Assembly: GCA_945952315.1 (NCBI GenBank)
Contig: CAMFIE010000004.1
Span: 62,001 to 126,000, forward strand
Reading direction: 5' to 3'
Source: an uncultured Rhizobium sp.
GTDB taxonomy: Bacteria; Pseudomonadota; Alphaproteobacteria; Rhizobiales; Rhizobiaceae
Length of the DNA: 64,000 nucleotides
A program made the translations under genes and the position numbers. The stretch's first letter is position 1; every line of letters begins with the position of its first letter. The notes under the pieces were generated by a model. That model ran no database searches, was not told where the DNA came from, and saw nothing but the letters and a program-made list of their open reading frames with translations. Shown in pieces: positions 18,964-27,797 of the stretch.

Positions 18964-20274
18964 ATGATCCCCCGCTATTCCCGGCCTGAAATGGTCGCCA
19001 TCTGGTCTCCGGAAACCAAGTTCCGCATCTGGTTCGAAATCGAGGCGCATGCCTGCGATGCGCTGGCAAAGCTCGGTGTCATTCCGGCAGACGCTGCCCG
19101 CACGATCTGGGAAAAGGGTGGAGCCGCAACCTTCGACGTTGCCCGCATCGACGAGATCGAGGCCGTCACCAAGCATGACGTGATCGCCTTCCTGACCCAT
19201 CTTGCCGAAATCGTCGGCCCGGATGCCCGCTTCGTGCATCAGGGCATGACCTCTTCGGACGTGCTCGATACCTGCTTTAACGTTCAGCTGGTGCGCGCAA
19301 CCGATCTTCTGCTCGCCGATATGGACAAGCTGCTGGCCGCCCTCAAGCGCCGCGCCTTCGAACACAAGGATACGGTCACCATCGGCCGTTCGCATGGTAT
19401 CCATGCCGAACCGACCACATTCGGCATCAAGCTGGCGCTCGCCTATGCAGAATTCGACCGCTGCCGGGCGCGCCTTGTTGCTGCCCGCGAGGAGATTGCC
19501 ACCTGCGCCATCTCCGGCGCCGTCGGCACCTTCGCCAATATCGATCCGCGCGTGGAAGAACATGTGGCGGAAGCCATGGGCCTCAAGGCCGAACCGGTTT
19601 CCACGCAGGTCATCCCCCGTGACCGCCATGCGATGTATTTCGCCACACTCGGTGTGATCGCCTCGTCCATCGAGCGCCTCGCCACCGAAATCCGCCACCT
19701 GCAGCGCACGGAAGTGCTGGAAGCGGAAGAGTATTTCTCGCCGGGCCAGAAAGGCTCGTCGGCCATGCCGCACAAGCGTAATCCTGTGCTTACCGAGAAC
19801 CTCACGGGCCTTGCCCGCATGGTGCGCTCCTATGCCATGCCTGCGATGGAAAATGTGGCGCTCTGGCACGAACGGGACATTTCGCATTCCTCCGTCGAGC
19901 GCATGATCGGCCCGGATGCGACCGTAACGCTCGACTTCGCGCTTGCCCGCCTTATGGGTGTGATCGAAAAGCTTCTCGTATATCCCGAGAATATGATGAA
20001 GAACATGAACAAGTTCCGCGGGCTTGTGCATTCGCAGCGTGTACTTCTGGCGTTGACGCAAGCTGGCCTTTCGCGTGAAGACAGCTACCGCCTTGTCCAG
20101 CGCAATGCGATGAAGGTCTGGGAACAGGGCAAGGATTTCCTGGAAGAGCTGCTTGCCGATTCCGAGGTTCGCGCGGCTCTTTCCGAGGCTGATATCCGCG
20201 AGAAATTCGATCTCGGTTACCACACAAAGCATGTGGACACGATCTTCCGCCGGGTGTTCGGCGCTTCCGCTTAA
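18964..20274 (+). CDS. purB: Adenylosuccinate lyase
   Basis: 436 residues. Cleaves SAICAR to AICAR and adenylosuccinate to AMP in purine synthesis. The fumarase/aspartase signature GSSAMPHKRNP is intact, as are TSSDVLDT and GRSHGIHAEPTTFG, which hold the catalytic histidine region. AAGGAAGG precedes ATG at good spacing. It lies upstream of purC, purS, purQ and purL, separated by unrelated genes. Confidence 0.97.
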   Translation: MIPRYSRPEMVAIWSPETKFRIWFEIEAHACDALAKLGVIPADAARTIWEKGGAATFDVARIDEIEAVTKHDVIAFLTHLAEIVGPDARFVHQGMTSSDVLDTCFNVQLVRATDLLLADMDKLLAALKRRAFEHKDTVTIGRSHGIHAEPTTFGIKLALAYAEFDRCRARLVAAREEIATCAISGAVGTFANIDPRVEEHVAEAMGLKAEPVSTQVIPRDRHAMYFATLGVIASSIERLATEIRHLQRTEVLEAEEYFSPGQKGSSAMPHKRNPVLTENLTGLARMVRSYAMPAMENVALWHERDISHSSVERMIGPDATVTLDFALARLMGVIEKLLVYPENMMKNMNKFRGLVHSQRVLLALTQAGLSREDSYRLVQRNAMKVWEQGKDFLEELLADSEVRAALSEADIREKFDLGYHTKHVDTIFRRVFGASA

Positions 20275-20415
20275 GAAATTGTTTATAGTGTTTTGAGCCT
20301 GCGTGTTGGGAAACCGACGCGCGGGCTTGCCGTACTAACCGAAAAGTTCCATAAATATCGCGCATTTTAAACGGTGAACACCGATTATCTTTCCATTCAA
20401 GATTGAGAAAAAGCA

Positions 20416-20784
20416 ATGCGCCATACTGACCCTAAACGGTCGGACTTCAAGACATCAACGCCGACCTTTGGCCGCCGCATCAACAAGACTGTCGCGAAAC
20501 GCGAAGCGCGGGATGACTGTTCCTACAAGGTGACCGTGCGGCATCAGGATTTCTCCGGTACTGCCCAGGTGGTAAACATGTCGCGCGCTGGCATGGCTGT
20601 TCGGCTTTCGCAATCCGTCGGCGGCATGATTGGCACCTCGATCACCGTAAAGGGAAACGAAGTGGGCAATCTGAAGGGCACCGTGCGCTGGCAGCGGGGG
20701 CAGCTGGTGGGCGTGCAGTTCGACGGCATGACAAGCTCCAAATCGAAGCTGCTCGCCTATTTCTCCTTCTTCGGCAAAAAATAG
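20416..20784 (+). CDS. PilZ-domain protein
   Basis: 122 residues with a PilZ fold: NMSRAG fits the (D/N)xSxxG c-di-GMP motif, and GTVRWQRGQLVGVQF fits the C-terminal strand. The RxxxR motif is imperfect: the sequence reads KREAR, with lysine in the first position. It may bind c-di-GMP weakly or not at all. It lies 0.9 kb upstream of a GGDEF-EAL gene, which may be its signal source (inference). Preceded by a ~140-base gap. Confidence 0.83.
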   Translation: MRHTDPKRSDFKTSTPTFGRRINKTVAKREARDDCSYKVTVRHQDFSGTAQVVNMSRAGMAVRLSQSVGGMIGTSITVKGNEVGNLKGTVRWQRGQLVGVQFDGMTSSKSKLLAYFSFFGKK

Positions 20785-20849
20785 CCTCCGTACCCGCCGG
20801 CAAGTTTGAAAAACTTGACGCGGTTTGACTTCAGCCGCACATAGGCAGC

Positions 20850-21413
20850 ATGAAAGCATCAGAAGCAGATATCCTCATCGTACCCGGCTACACCAATTCC
20901 GGTGAGCATCATTGGCAAAGCCGCTGGCAGGCGAAACTTTCGACTGCCCGTCGGGTGGAACAGGCCGAATGGTCAAAACCCGTCCGTGAGGACTGGGTGA
21001 AGACCCTGGTTGACGAGGTGAACAAGTCTACGAAACCGGTGGTTCTGGTCGGGCATTCGCTGGGCGTGCCGACGATCATTCACGGCATACCGGAATTTCG
21101 CAAGCGGGTTGCGGGTGCGTTTCTGGTGGCGCCACCGGATGTCACCAATCCCGAAATCCGCCCGAAGCACCTGATGACCTTCGGCCCCTATCCGCAAACC
21201 CGTTTGCCATTTCCAACCCTTATGGTTGCAAGTCGCAACGACCCGTTCGGCACCTACGAACATGCCGAAACGCTCGCGGACAAATGGGGGGCGCTGCTGG
21301 TCGACGCGGGAGAATCGGGCCATATCAATGCCGAATCCGGCCACGGCCCGTGGCCTGAAGGCACGATGGTTTTTTCCCAGTTCATCTCCCGGCTGGATCG
21401 CGGCGATCATTGA
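20850..21413 (+). CDS. RBBP9/YdeN-family serine hydrolase
   Basis: 187 residues of the small alpha/beta hydrolase family DUF1234/RBBP9: IVPGYTNSGEHHWQSRW near the start, nucleophile serine in VLVGHSLG, an aspartate in ASRNDPFGTYEHA, and a histidine in ESGHINAESGHGPWPEG. All three triad members are present. The substrate is unknown. It is 65 bp after the PilZ gene. Confidence 0.87.
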   Translation: MKASEADILIVPGYTNSGEHHWQSRWQAKLSTARRVEQAEWSKPVREDWVKTLVDEVNKSTKPVVLVGHSLGVPTIIHGIPEFRKRVAGAFLVAPPDVTNPEIRPKHLMTFGPYPQTRLPFPTLMVASRNDPFGTYEHAETLADKWGALLVDAGESGHINAESGHGPWPEGTMVFSQFISRLDRGDH

Positions 21414-21624
21414 AGCATCAAATTTCAGTATTGAGGCAATGCCTGACGTTGCGTGAGCCGCATTGTTTTGGCACACCCTGAGGACTGCAAAAGTCTCTGT
21501 GACACTTCCGTGAAAAAAATTTGCGCCTGAACGCTGTGGTTGATTTTTATCCTGCGAAAGTCTTAAGCTATTCTCTACGTCACATGGGCTATTGCAGTCA
21601 CAAACGTGGGGAAATATGAAACTT

Positions 21625-21639
21625 TTAATGTTAAATTAA
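21625..21639. promoter_or_regulatory. CtrA-type site, perfect TTAA-N7-TTAA
   Basis: TTAATGTTAAATTAA lies 51-65 bases before the start of the PAS-GGDEF-EAL gene, matching the CtrA consensus exactly. CtrA is the cell-cycle regulator phosphorylated through CckA, which is also encoded in this window. Confidence 0.6.
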
Positions 21640-21689
21640 ACCCCATAGCATCATAATCGCCAAACAACTTCTGTCATCGGACAAGAGCC

Positions 21690-24248
21690 TTGTCGTCCAA
21701 GCCAGTCTATTTTTTCGGGAAGCTGGGAGATCCGAGTCTGTCGGATGGCGAAGCGCGCTGGCGCGACTATAACTTCGAGTTTGCTGTTCTTGTGATCGGA
21801 CCGGACGCGCGTGTACTCAAGGTCACCTATTCCGATCACTGCCCTTTCGCGATTGACAGCGAGCAGGTGCTCGGCAAGCCGCTGACCGAACTTATTCACA
21901 ATCACGATCAGGCGATCCTGTTGCGGATGATCTCCGAGTGCGCGCGAAAGCCTGATGTACCGTTCCACGCCCAGGTACGCTTTGGCGATGCTGGTCGTTT
22001 CAACTGGGTTATGGCAATCTTAAGTGGTCGAAACGAATCAAGTCCGGGTGGCGATATCCAGGTGCAGCTCGTGCCTACGCGCAATCCGGCGGATGAACTG
22101 GAAGAGCTGGTGGAACGCGAAAGCCGTTGGAACCACGCCCTCGTCGGCTCCGATCTTGGCGTGTGGGACCATAACTTCGTAACAGGACAGTATTATTATT
22201 CTGATGTCTGGAAGACCATGCGTGGTATTCCGGTCGAGGAAGAAATCAACCCGGATTTCGACAACTGGATGCAGAGCATCCATCCGGAAGATCAGGATCT
22301 GGTCCGGCGCGCCGTGGCGGGACAGAACTCCGGTGACGAGCGCTATCAGGTCTTCGAATACCGGGAACGCCACCGCGACGGTCACTATATATGGATCGAA
22401 TGCCGCGGATCGGTCGTGGACTGGGATTCCAACGGCGCGCCGCTGCGTGTTGTCGGCACCGATACGGACATTACCAAGCGCAAGCAGGACGAGGCGCATC
22501 TGGAACGCATTTCGCGTCGCCTTGAATTGGCGCTCGATGTATCCCAGATCGGCGTGTTTGAAGCCGATCTCGACGCAGAGACCGTCGAATGGGACGAGAA
22601 CCTCCTGAAGATATTCGGGCTCGATCAGTCCCAATGCATCACACCCTTCGGCATCTGGGAACAGATGGTGGTTCCCGAAGACCGCGACCGCACCGTCGAA
22701 AAAGCCAATGCGATGGCCGAAGGCAACAGCGCCTTCCGCAATGAATACCGCATACGGCGTCCGGATGGCTCTATCCGCTATATCCGTGCGCGCGCTGCCC
22801 CCTTCGAGACCCAGGAAGGCGGCCGGCACATGATCGGCGCAAACTGGGATGTGACAGATGATGTGGTCCTGCGGCAGGAGCTTGCCGCGGCAAAGGATCT
22901 CGCCGAGGCCCGCAACGTGGAGCTGGAAGAGGTTCATGCGCGCATCAAGCACAATGCGTTGCATGACTATCTGACCGGCCTGCCCAACCGCCGCTATCTC
23001 GAAGAGGTGCTGGAGCGGGAAACGGCCATAGGCTGGCACGACCGGCGCCCGCTTTCGGTGCTGCATATCGACCTTAACCGCTTCAAGCAGATCAATGATA
23101 CGCTTGGCCATGAAGCCGGTGACCTTATCCTGAATGAAGCCGCAAAGGTGCTGCGCGGGCTTGTGCGCGGCAATGATTTCGTGGCGCGCATTGGCGGCGA
23201 CGAGTTCGCCTTCGTCTCCCGCTCGTCCACGACGCCGCGACGCCTTTCGGTCTTGGCAGACAAGATCATCCGTGAGCTGTCAAAGCCCGTTCCCTATCAC
23301 GGACATGCCATACGCACGGGTGCCAGTGTCGGCATAGCGCTCGCAGACACGGCTGAAATCGACGGCAAGCAATTGCTGCTGAATGCGGATATCGCGCTCT
23401 ATCGCGCCAAGAATCGCGGCCGCAACAGCCATGAATTCTTCTCGCCCGAAACGCAGAACCAGATCATCGAGACCAAGCGTCTTTCGGATGAAATCCTGCG
23501 GGCCCTGGAGAATGATGAATTCGTTCCCTTTTATCAGCCGCAGTTTTTTGCCGATGATCTCGGCCTTGCCGGTATGGAAACGCTGGTGCGCTGGAATCAT
23601 CCGGAACGCGGGATCATCACACCGGACAAGTTCCTGCCCGTGGCGGGCGATCTTGATGTCGTCTCGCAGATTGACGGCCTCGTGCTCGAAAAGGCGCTGA
23701 AAGATCGCGAGCAATGGGCACGCGAAGGCGTTAATGTTGACCGTATCTCGGTCAATGTCTCCGCCCGGAGACTGGATGACCCGCAGTTGATCCGCAAGCT
23801 TAAGAGCCTCAAGATGAAGCCCGGAACGGTGAGCTTCGAGCTTCTGGAATCAATCTTCCTCGATGAACAGGATGATGTGACCGAGGAGACGCTCGCGGAA
23901 ATCCGCCGTCTTGGCATCGAGATCGAAATCGATGATTTCGGCACCGGCCATGCCTCGATCATCAGCCTGATGAAGATCAACCCCAACATGCTGAAGATCG
24001 ACCGCGAGCTGGTGCGTACCATGCCGGAATCACCCGAGCAGCGCCGCCTCATTGCCTCGATCGTCGAAATCGGCAAATCCCTGAACATCCGTGTTCTGGC
24101 AGAAGGGGTGGAAACCGAGGCGCATGTGCGGGCGCTGAAGGAGGTGGGTTGCGATATTCTGCAGGGCTATGGTCTTGCCCGGCCGATGCCAGCGAGCGCA
24201 GTCGCACCCTTTATCCGCTCCAAGGCCTGGCTCGGCCCCTGGAATTGA
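21690..24248 (+). CDS. PAS-GGDEF-EAL bifunctional c-di-GMP protein
   Basis: 852 residues, no clear membrane helix. Three PAS-like segments (about 20-120, 150-270, 275-400) precede a GGDEF domain with intact GGDEF at 502-506 and an inhibitory I-site RGND five residues before it (493-496). The EAL domain starts with ETL (630-632) in place of EAL but keeps NVSARR, ELLES, DDFGTGHAS, LKIDREL, AEGVET and QGYGLARP, so all the metal and water ligands are present. Both synthesis and hydrolysis of c-di-GMP therefore look possible. The start TTG at 21690 is inferred since no ATG lies before the first PAS segment. A perfect CtrA box lies just upstream. Confidence 0.92.
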   Translation: MSSKPVYFFGKLGDPSLSDGEARWRDYNFEFAVLVIGPDARVLKVTYSDHCPFAIDSEQVLGKPLTELIHNHDQAILLRMISECARKPDVPFHAQVRFGDAGRFNWVMAILSGRNESSPGGDIQVQLVPTRNPADELEELVERESRWNHALVGSDLGVWDHNFVTGQYYYSDVWKTMRGIPVEEEINPDFDNWMQSIHPEDQDLVRRAVAGQNSGDERYQVFEYRERHRDGHYIWIECRGSVVDWDSNGAPLRVVGTDTDITKRKQDEAHLERISRRLELALDVSQIGVFEADLDAETVEWDENLLKIFGLDQSQCITPFGIWEQMVVPEDRDRTVEKANAMAEGNSAFRNEYRIRRPDGSIRYIRARAAPFETQEGGRHMIGANWDVTDDVVLRQELAAAKDLAEARNVELEEVHARIKHNALHDYLTGLPNRRYLEEVLERETAIGWHDRRPLSVLHIDLNRFKQINDTLGHEAGDLILNEAAKVLRGLVRGNDFVARIGGDEFAFVSRSSTTPRRLSVLADKIIRELSKPVPYHGHAIRTGASVGIALADTAEIDGKQLLLNADIALYRAKNRGRNSHEFFSPETQNQIIETKRLSDEILRALENDEFVPFYQPQFFADDLGLAGMETLVRWNHPERGIITPDKFLPVAGDLDVVSQIDGLVLEKALKDREQWAREGVNVDRISVNVSARRLDDPQLIRKLKSLKMKPGTVSFELLESIFLDEQDDVTEETLAEIRRLGIEIEIDDFGTGHASIISLMKINPNMLKIDRELVRTMPESPEQRRLIASIVEIGKSLNIRVLAEGVETEAHVRALKEVGCDILQGYGLARPMPASAVAPFIRSKAWLGPWN

Positions 24249-24280
24249 AAAAGCCGCCCACGGGGAGCGGCTTTTCCGAA
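24249..24280 (+). terminator. Intrinsic terminator of the GGDEF-EAL gene
   Basis: Stem AAAAGCCGC/GCGGCTTTT with a 9-base loop, tail TTTTCC. It separates this gene from the convergent zeta-subunit gene. Confidence 0.75.
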
Positions 24281-24296
24281 AAAAACGGATCGTGTA

Positions 24297-24611
24297 TCAC
24301 TCTGCGGAAAGCTGGCGCACTGCCTCGCTGTAAAGTTCGGCGAGCTTGGCGACGATCTGCTCTTCGGTGATCTTAACGGATGCTGCGTCGAAATCGGCCT
24401 TCACCTTGCGGATCACGTCCTGATCACCGGCTTCCTGAAAATCGGCAGCCACGACTTCCTTTGCGTAGGCTTCCGCATCGGAGCGGCCGATCTGGCCAGC
24501 GGCCCACAGACCGAGAAGCTTGTTGCGGCGGGCAACCGCCTTGAACTTCATTTCCTCGTCATGGGCGAACTTGTTTTCGAAGGCCTTTTCGCGGTCACTC
24601 ATGCCAGTCAT
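24297..24611 (-). CDS. F1-ATPase inhibitor subunit zeta (DUF1476)
   Basis: 104 residues. The DUF1476 sequence (REKAFENKFAHDEEMKFKA, RRNKLLGLWAA) matches the zeta subunit first shown in Paracoccus to block ATP hydrolysis by F1-ATPase. The N-terminal segment is the inhibitory part. ATG 24611 has AGGAG eight bases upstream; a second ATG three codons in is an alternative. Divergent from purC. Confidence 0.87.
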   Translation of the reverse strand: MTGMSDREKAFENKFAHDEEMKFKAVARRNKLLGLWAAGQIGRSDAEAYAKEVVAADFQEAGDQDVIRKVKADFDAASVKITEEQIVAKLAELYSEAVRQLSAE

Positions 24612-24904
24612 AGGGCAAACTCCTGATCATTTGCTCGAAGTGTTTTGCCTCCATTAATCAAATGAAGGCGCAAAGTTCAATTGGCAGATGGTCAAAATCC
24701 GGTCCGCCTCGCCTAAATATGGTGCTTTGGGGCCGTATCGCAATGACATGCCTTAACTTTCCGGAATTGAGGAGGCCGCTTTCGCAACTGCGGCAGAGAA
24801 TCGCTGCGCGCGCATTGTGAAATTCATTCTTTTCCGTTATGGGACGCGCTAACACAGTTCCATGCACCGGCCAGCCGGTTGCCACGAAAGCAGAGACACG
24901 CATC

Positions 24905-25669
24905 ATGAACCGTCGCCGCCGTATCTACGAAGGCAAGGGCAAGATCCTTTACGAGGGTCCGGAACCGGGCACGCTCATCCAGTTCTTCAAGGATGATGCC
25001 ACCGCCTTCAACAAGAAAAAGCACGAGGTCATCGACGGCAAGGGTGTGCTGAACAACCGGATCTGCGAGTATATCTTCTCGCATCTGAACCGGATCGGCA
25101 TTCCGACCCATTTCCTGCGCCGCCTCAACATGCGCGAGCAGCTGATCCGCGAAGTGGAAATGATTCCGCTGGAAATCGTCGTGCGCAATGTCGCCGCCGG
25201 CTCGCTGGCCAAGCGCCTCGGCATCGAGGAAGGCACGATCCTGCCGCGCTCGATCATCGAATTCTACTACAAGTCCGATGCGCTGGACGATCCGATGGTA
25301 TCGGAAGAGCACATCACCGCCTTCGGCTGGGCCAATCCGGCCGAGCTCGATGACATCATGGGTCTGGCGATCCGTGTGAACGATTTCATGACCGGCCTGT
25401 TCCTCGGCGTCGGCATTCAGCTTGTCGATTTCAAGATCGAATGCGGCCGCCTGTTCGAGGGCGACATGATGCGCATCATCCTGGCCGATGAAATCTCGCC
25501 GGACAGCTGCCGTCTCTGGGACATCGAAACCCGCAAGAAGATGGACAAGGACCGTTTCCGCGAAGACCTCGGCGGCCTTCTGGAAGCCTATCAGGAAGTG
25601 GCCCGCCGTCTCGGCATCATGAATGAAAACGAGCCTGTGCGTGGCACGGGCCCGGTTCTGGTCAAGTAA
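24905..25669 (+). CDS. purC: Phosphoribosylaminoimidazole-succinocarboxamide synthase
   Basis: SAICAR synthase, 254 residues. Couples CAIR with aspartate using [14 protein letters not shown] at the start, [12 protein letters not shown], and the DFKIECGR and [14 protein letters not shown] segments are diagnostic. ATG 24905 is used; the upstream in-frame ATG at 24839 would add 22 non-conserved residues. First gene of a purine run with purS 17 bp later. Confidence 0.97.
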   Translation: MNRRRRIYEGKGKILYEGPEPGTLIQFFKDDATAFNKKKHEVIDGKGVLNNRICEYIFSHLNRIGIPTHFLRRLNMREQLIREVEMIPLEIVVRNVAAGSLAKRLGIEEGTILPRSIIEFYYKSDALDDPMVSEEHITAFGWANPAELDDIMGLAIRVNDFMTGLFLGVGIQLVDFKIECGRLFEGDMMRIILADEISPDSCRLWDIETRKKMDKDRFREDLGGLLEAYQEVARRLGIMNENEPVRGTGPVLVK

Positions 25670-25686
25670 AGCAGGGAAAGAAGACA

Positions 25687-25929
25687 GTGATCAAGGCACG
25701 TGTGACCGTCACGCTGAAGAACGGCGTACTCGACCCGCAGGGCAAGGCCATCGAAGGCGCGCTCGGAAGCCTCGGCTTCTCGGGCCTCGGCAATGTGCGT
25801 CAGGGCAAGGTCTTCGATCTCGAGCTGGCAGAAACCGACAAGGCCAAGGCCGAAGAGACCCTCAAGGCCATATGTGAGAAGCTTCTTGCAAACACCGTGA
25901 TCGAGAACTATAGTTTCATTCTCTCTTGA
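25687..25929 (+). CDS. purS: FGAM synthase subunit PurS
   Basis: 80 residues, the small PurS subunit that joins PurL and PurQ into formylglycinamidine ribonucleotide synthase. ARVTVTLKNGVLDPQGKA and EKLLANTVIENY are family-typical. Starts with GTG at 25687, 17 bp after purC, so it is in the same operon. Confidence 0.95.
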   Translation: MIKARVTVTLKNGVLDPQGKAIEGALGSLGFSGLGNVRQGKVFDLELAETDKAKAEETLKAICEKLLANTVIENYSFILS

Positions 25930-25940
25930 GGTGTGAGACG

Positions 25941-26198
25941 ATGGCACAGGTCACGAACGAGCTTATGTATGAACTGCTGAAACGAATGCAGTCAGACATT
26001 CATAGCCTTAAGGACGGCCAGCGCGAGATCCAGTCCGAGATCATTGCCATGAGGGGAACCATGGTCTCCGTGCAGCAGGATATTCATAATGTCTATGGCC
26101 TCCTGTTCCAGCATGGAGAGAGGCTTGACAGGATCGAGCGCCGACTCGATCTGCGTGAGCTTGCGGAAGCGGGCGCTCCCTTCGATTATAACGCCTGA
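25941..26198 (+). CDS. Small coiled-coil protein in the purine operon
   Basis: 85 residues, not matched to any family with a known role. It is mostly a predicted amphipathic helix: heptad-like spacing through LMYELLKRMQSDIHSLKD and LFQHGERLDRIERRLDLR suggests a dimer or oligomer. It starts 11 bp after the purS stop (ATG 25941 with GAGG upstream) and lies 87 bp before purQ, so it is co-transcribed with genes whose products form the FGAM synthase complex. A structural or regulatory role there is only a guess. Confidence 0.75.
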   Translation: MAQVTNELMYELLKRMQSDIHSLKDGQREIQSEIIAMRGTMVSVQQDIHNVYGLLFQHGERLDRIERRLDLRELAEAGAPFDYNA

Positions 26199-26285
26199 TA
26201 TTCCTTTCCGCCTCTATACCGATCCGACGTGGCAGGATATGCGGCGGATGGAAAAAGCCAGACCAGCACCCGGAGACTGACCCCC

Positions 26286-26957
26286 ATGAAATCCGCCGTC
26301 GTTCAACTTCCCGGCCTGAACCGTGACCGCGACATGATCGCGGCGCTGACCAAGATTTCCGGTAAGGCCCCCGTGACTATCTGGCAGACGGAAACCGAGC
26401 TTCCGGATGTGGACCTGATCGTTATCCCCGGCGGCTTTTCCTATGGCGACTACCTGCGCTGCGGCGCGATTGCCGCGCGCATGCCGGTGATGCAGGCGAT
26501 CAAGGCGAAGGCCGAACAGGGCGTGAAGGTTCTCGGCGTCTGCAATGGTTTCCAGATCCTGCTCGAAGCCGGCCTCCTGCCCGGCGCGCTGATGCGCAAT
26601 GCCTCGCTGAAATTCGTCTGCAAGGAAATCCGGCTCGAAGTGGCCAATGCGGATACGGATTTCACCCGCGCCTATGCCAAGGGCCAGGTGATCCGCTGCC
26701 CGGTCGCCCATCACGACGGCAATTTCTTTGCCGATGCCGAAACGCTGAAGGCCATTGAAGGCAATGGACAGGTCGTGTTCCGCTATGCGGATGGGACCAA
26801 TCCGAATGGCTCGATCAATGACATTGCGGGCGTGATGAACACGCGGGGCAATGTGCTGGGCATGATGCCGCATCCGGAAAACCTGATCGAGGCCGCCCAT
26901 GGCGGTAATGATGGCCGCGGCATCTTTGCATCCGCGCTCGATGTTATCGCCGCTTAA
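26286..26957 (+). CDS. purQ: FGAM synthase glutaminase subunit PurQ
   Basis: 223 residues, class I glutamine amidotransferase. Supplies ammonia to Pur[18 protein letters not shown] and nucleophile cysteine in [11 protein letters not shown] are present, as are the catalytic His and Glu in [11 protein letters not shown] 26286 lies 87 bp after the small coiled-coil gene. A terminator follows the stop. Confidence 0.97.
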   Translation: MKSAVVQLPGLNRDRDMIAALTKISGKAPVTIWQTETELPDVDLIVIPGGFSYGDYLRCGAIAARMPVMQAIKAKAEQGVKVLGVCNGFQILLEAGLLPGALMRNASLKFVCKEIRLEVANADTDFTRAYAKGQVIRCPVAHHDGNFFADAETLKAIEGNGQVVFRYADGTNPNGSINDIAGVMNTRGNVLGMMPHPENLIEAAHGGNDGRGIFASALDVIAA

Positions 26958-26985
26958 CGGCTGCGAATCGGATAAACTGTTTCCA

Positions 26986-27024
26986 GGGCCCGCGCTTTTC
27001 AGAAGCCTGCCGGGCCTTTTTCTT
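26986..27024 (+). terminator. Probable terminator of the purC-S-Q operon
   Basis: Stem GGCCCG/CGGGCC with an 18-base loop followed by TTTTTCTT. The loop is long, so strength is uncertain. Confidence 0.55.
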
Positions 27025-27059
27025 GCCGCAGCCGCTCCATGCCAGACAAGGACGAACCG

Positions 27060-27467
27060 ATGATCCATTTTTCGCGCCGCACCCTCCCCGCCCTCAGTGT
27101 GCTTGCTGCCGCTGCAGCCCTGATCAGCGGCTGCGCCACGACAGGTTCGCGGCCTGCGATGGGTCCTTCCCGCGCGGCGCTGCCGCTGATGGAGCGGGTT
27201 GCACTGGGCGCAAATGCCTGCTGGTTCAAGTCGGGTGACCCGGCATTCAGCGGCTATCGCCTTGCACCGGAACTCAATTCCTTCTCGGGCCGCCCGCGCA
27301 TCCTGCTGGTCAAGGCGCACAGCCCGGAATCCCGCCCACTGCTGGTCGTGCAGGCAGAAGGAAATCCGGCCCGAATGGATGCCTTCGGGCCCGTCATGTC
27401 CGGCCCGCTCGGCGGCCGGGTGACAGCGGATGTGAACCGCTGGGCCAGCGGCGGCAAGGGCTGCTGA
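27060..27467 (+). CDS. Hypothetical lipoprotein
   Basis: 135 residues. A signal sequence ends in the lipobox LISGC at about residues 20-24, so the mature protein should be lipidated at the cysteine. The rest (VALGANACWFKSGDPAFSGY, PRILLVKAHSPESRPLLVV) has no family I can name. ATG 27060 has AAGGA eight bases before it; an ATG at 27039 is weaker. Located between the purine operon and the DUF1127 gene, convergent with the latter. Confidence 0.75.
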   Translation: MIHFSRRTLPALSVLAAAAALISGCATTGSRPAMGPSRAALPLMERVALGANACWFKSGDPAFSGYRLAPELNSFSGRPRILLVKAHSPESRPLLVVQAEGNPARMDAFGPVMSGPLGGRVTADVNRWASGGKGC

Positions 27468-27476
27468 GCAGCCCCG

Positions 27477-27713
27477 TCAATCCAGATAGAATGACCGGCG
27501 ATATTCCTCGCGCGCCTGCCCGCGTGTGAGGCCGATATCCCGCAACTCATATTCCGTGAGATGCGCAAGCGCCCGTCGGCTGTTTCGCCGGGTGCGCCAT
27601 CTGCCATGTGCTGTTTTCATCCGGCTTGCCAGAAGACGCAGTGCCTGCATCAATCCGCTTTGTCCCTGCTCGGAAAAAGGTACAATAGCAACAATTTTGC
27701 CGACAATTCCCAC
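27477..27713 (-). CDS. DUF1127 small basic protein
   Basis: 78 residues, the last ~40 matching DUF1127 (RALAHLTEYELRDIGLTRGQ). In Agrobacterium and Rhodobacter, arginine-rich DUF1127 proteins affect RNA turnover and phosphate or carbon physiology; no role is fixed for this one. GTG at 27713 follows AAGGAG at six bases. Divergent from a MocR regulator 84 bp away, which may control it. Confidence 0.82.
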   Translation of the reverse strand: MGIVGKIVAIVPFSEQGQSGLMQALRLLASRMKTAHGRWRTRRNSRRALAHLTEYELRDIGLTRGQAREEYRRSFYLD

Positions 27714-27797
27714 GACAATCTCCTTGAAACGGATGGATTTCAGCGAAGAAATAGATACAATCGCTCCTCATCGATCACCAGACGGGAAGTTGTCACG

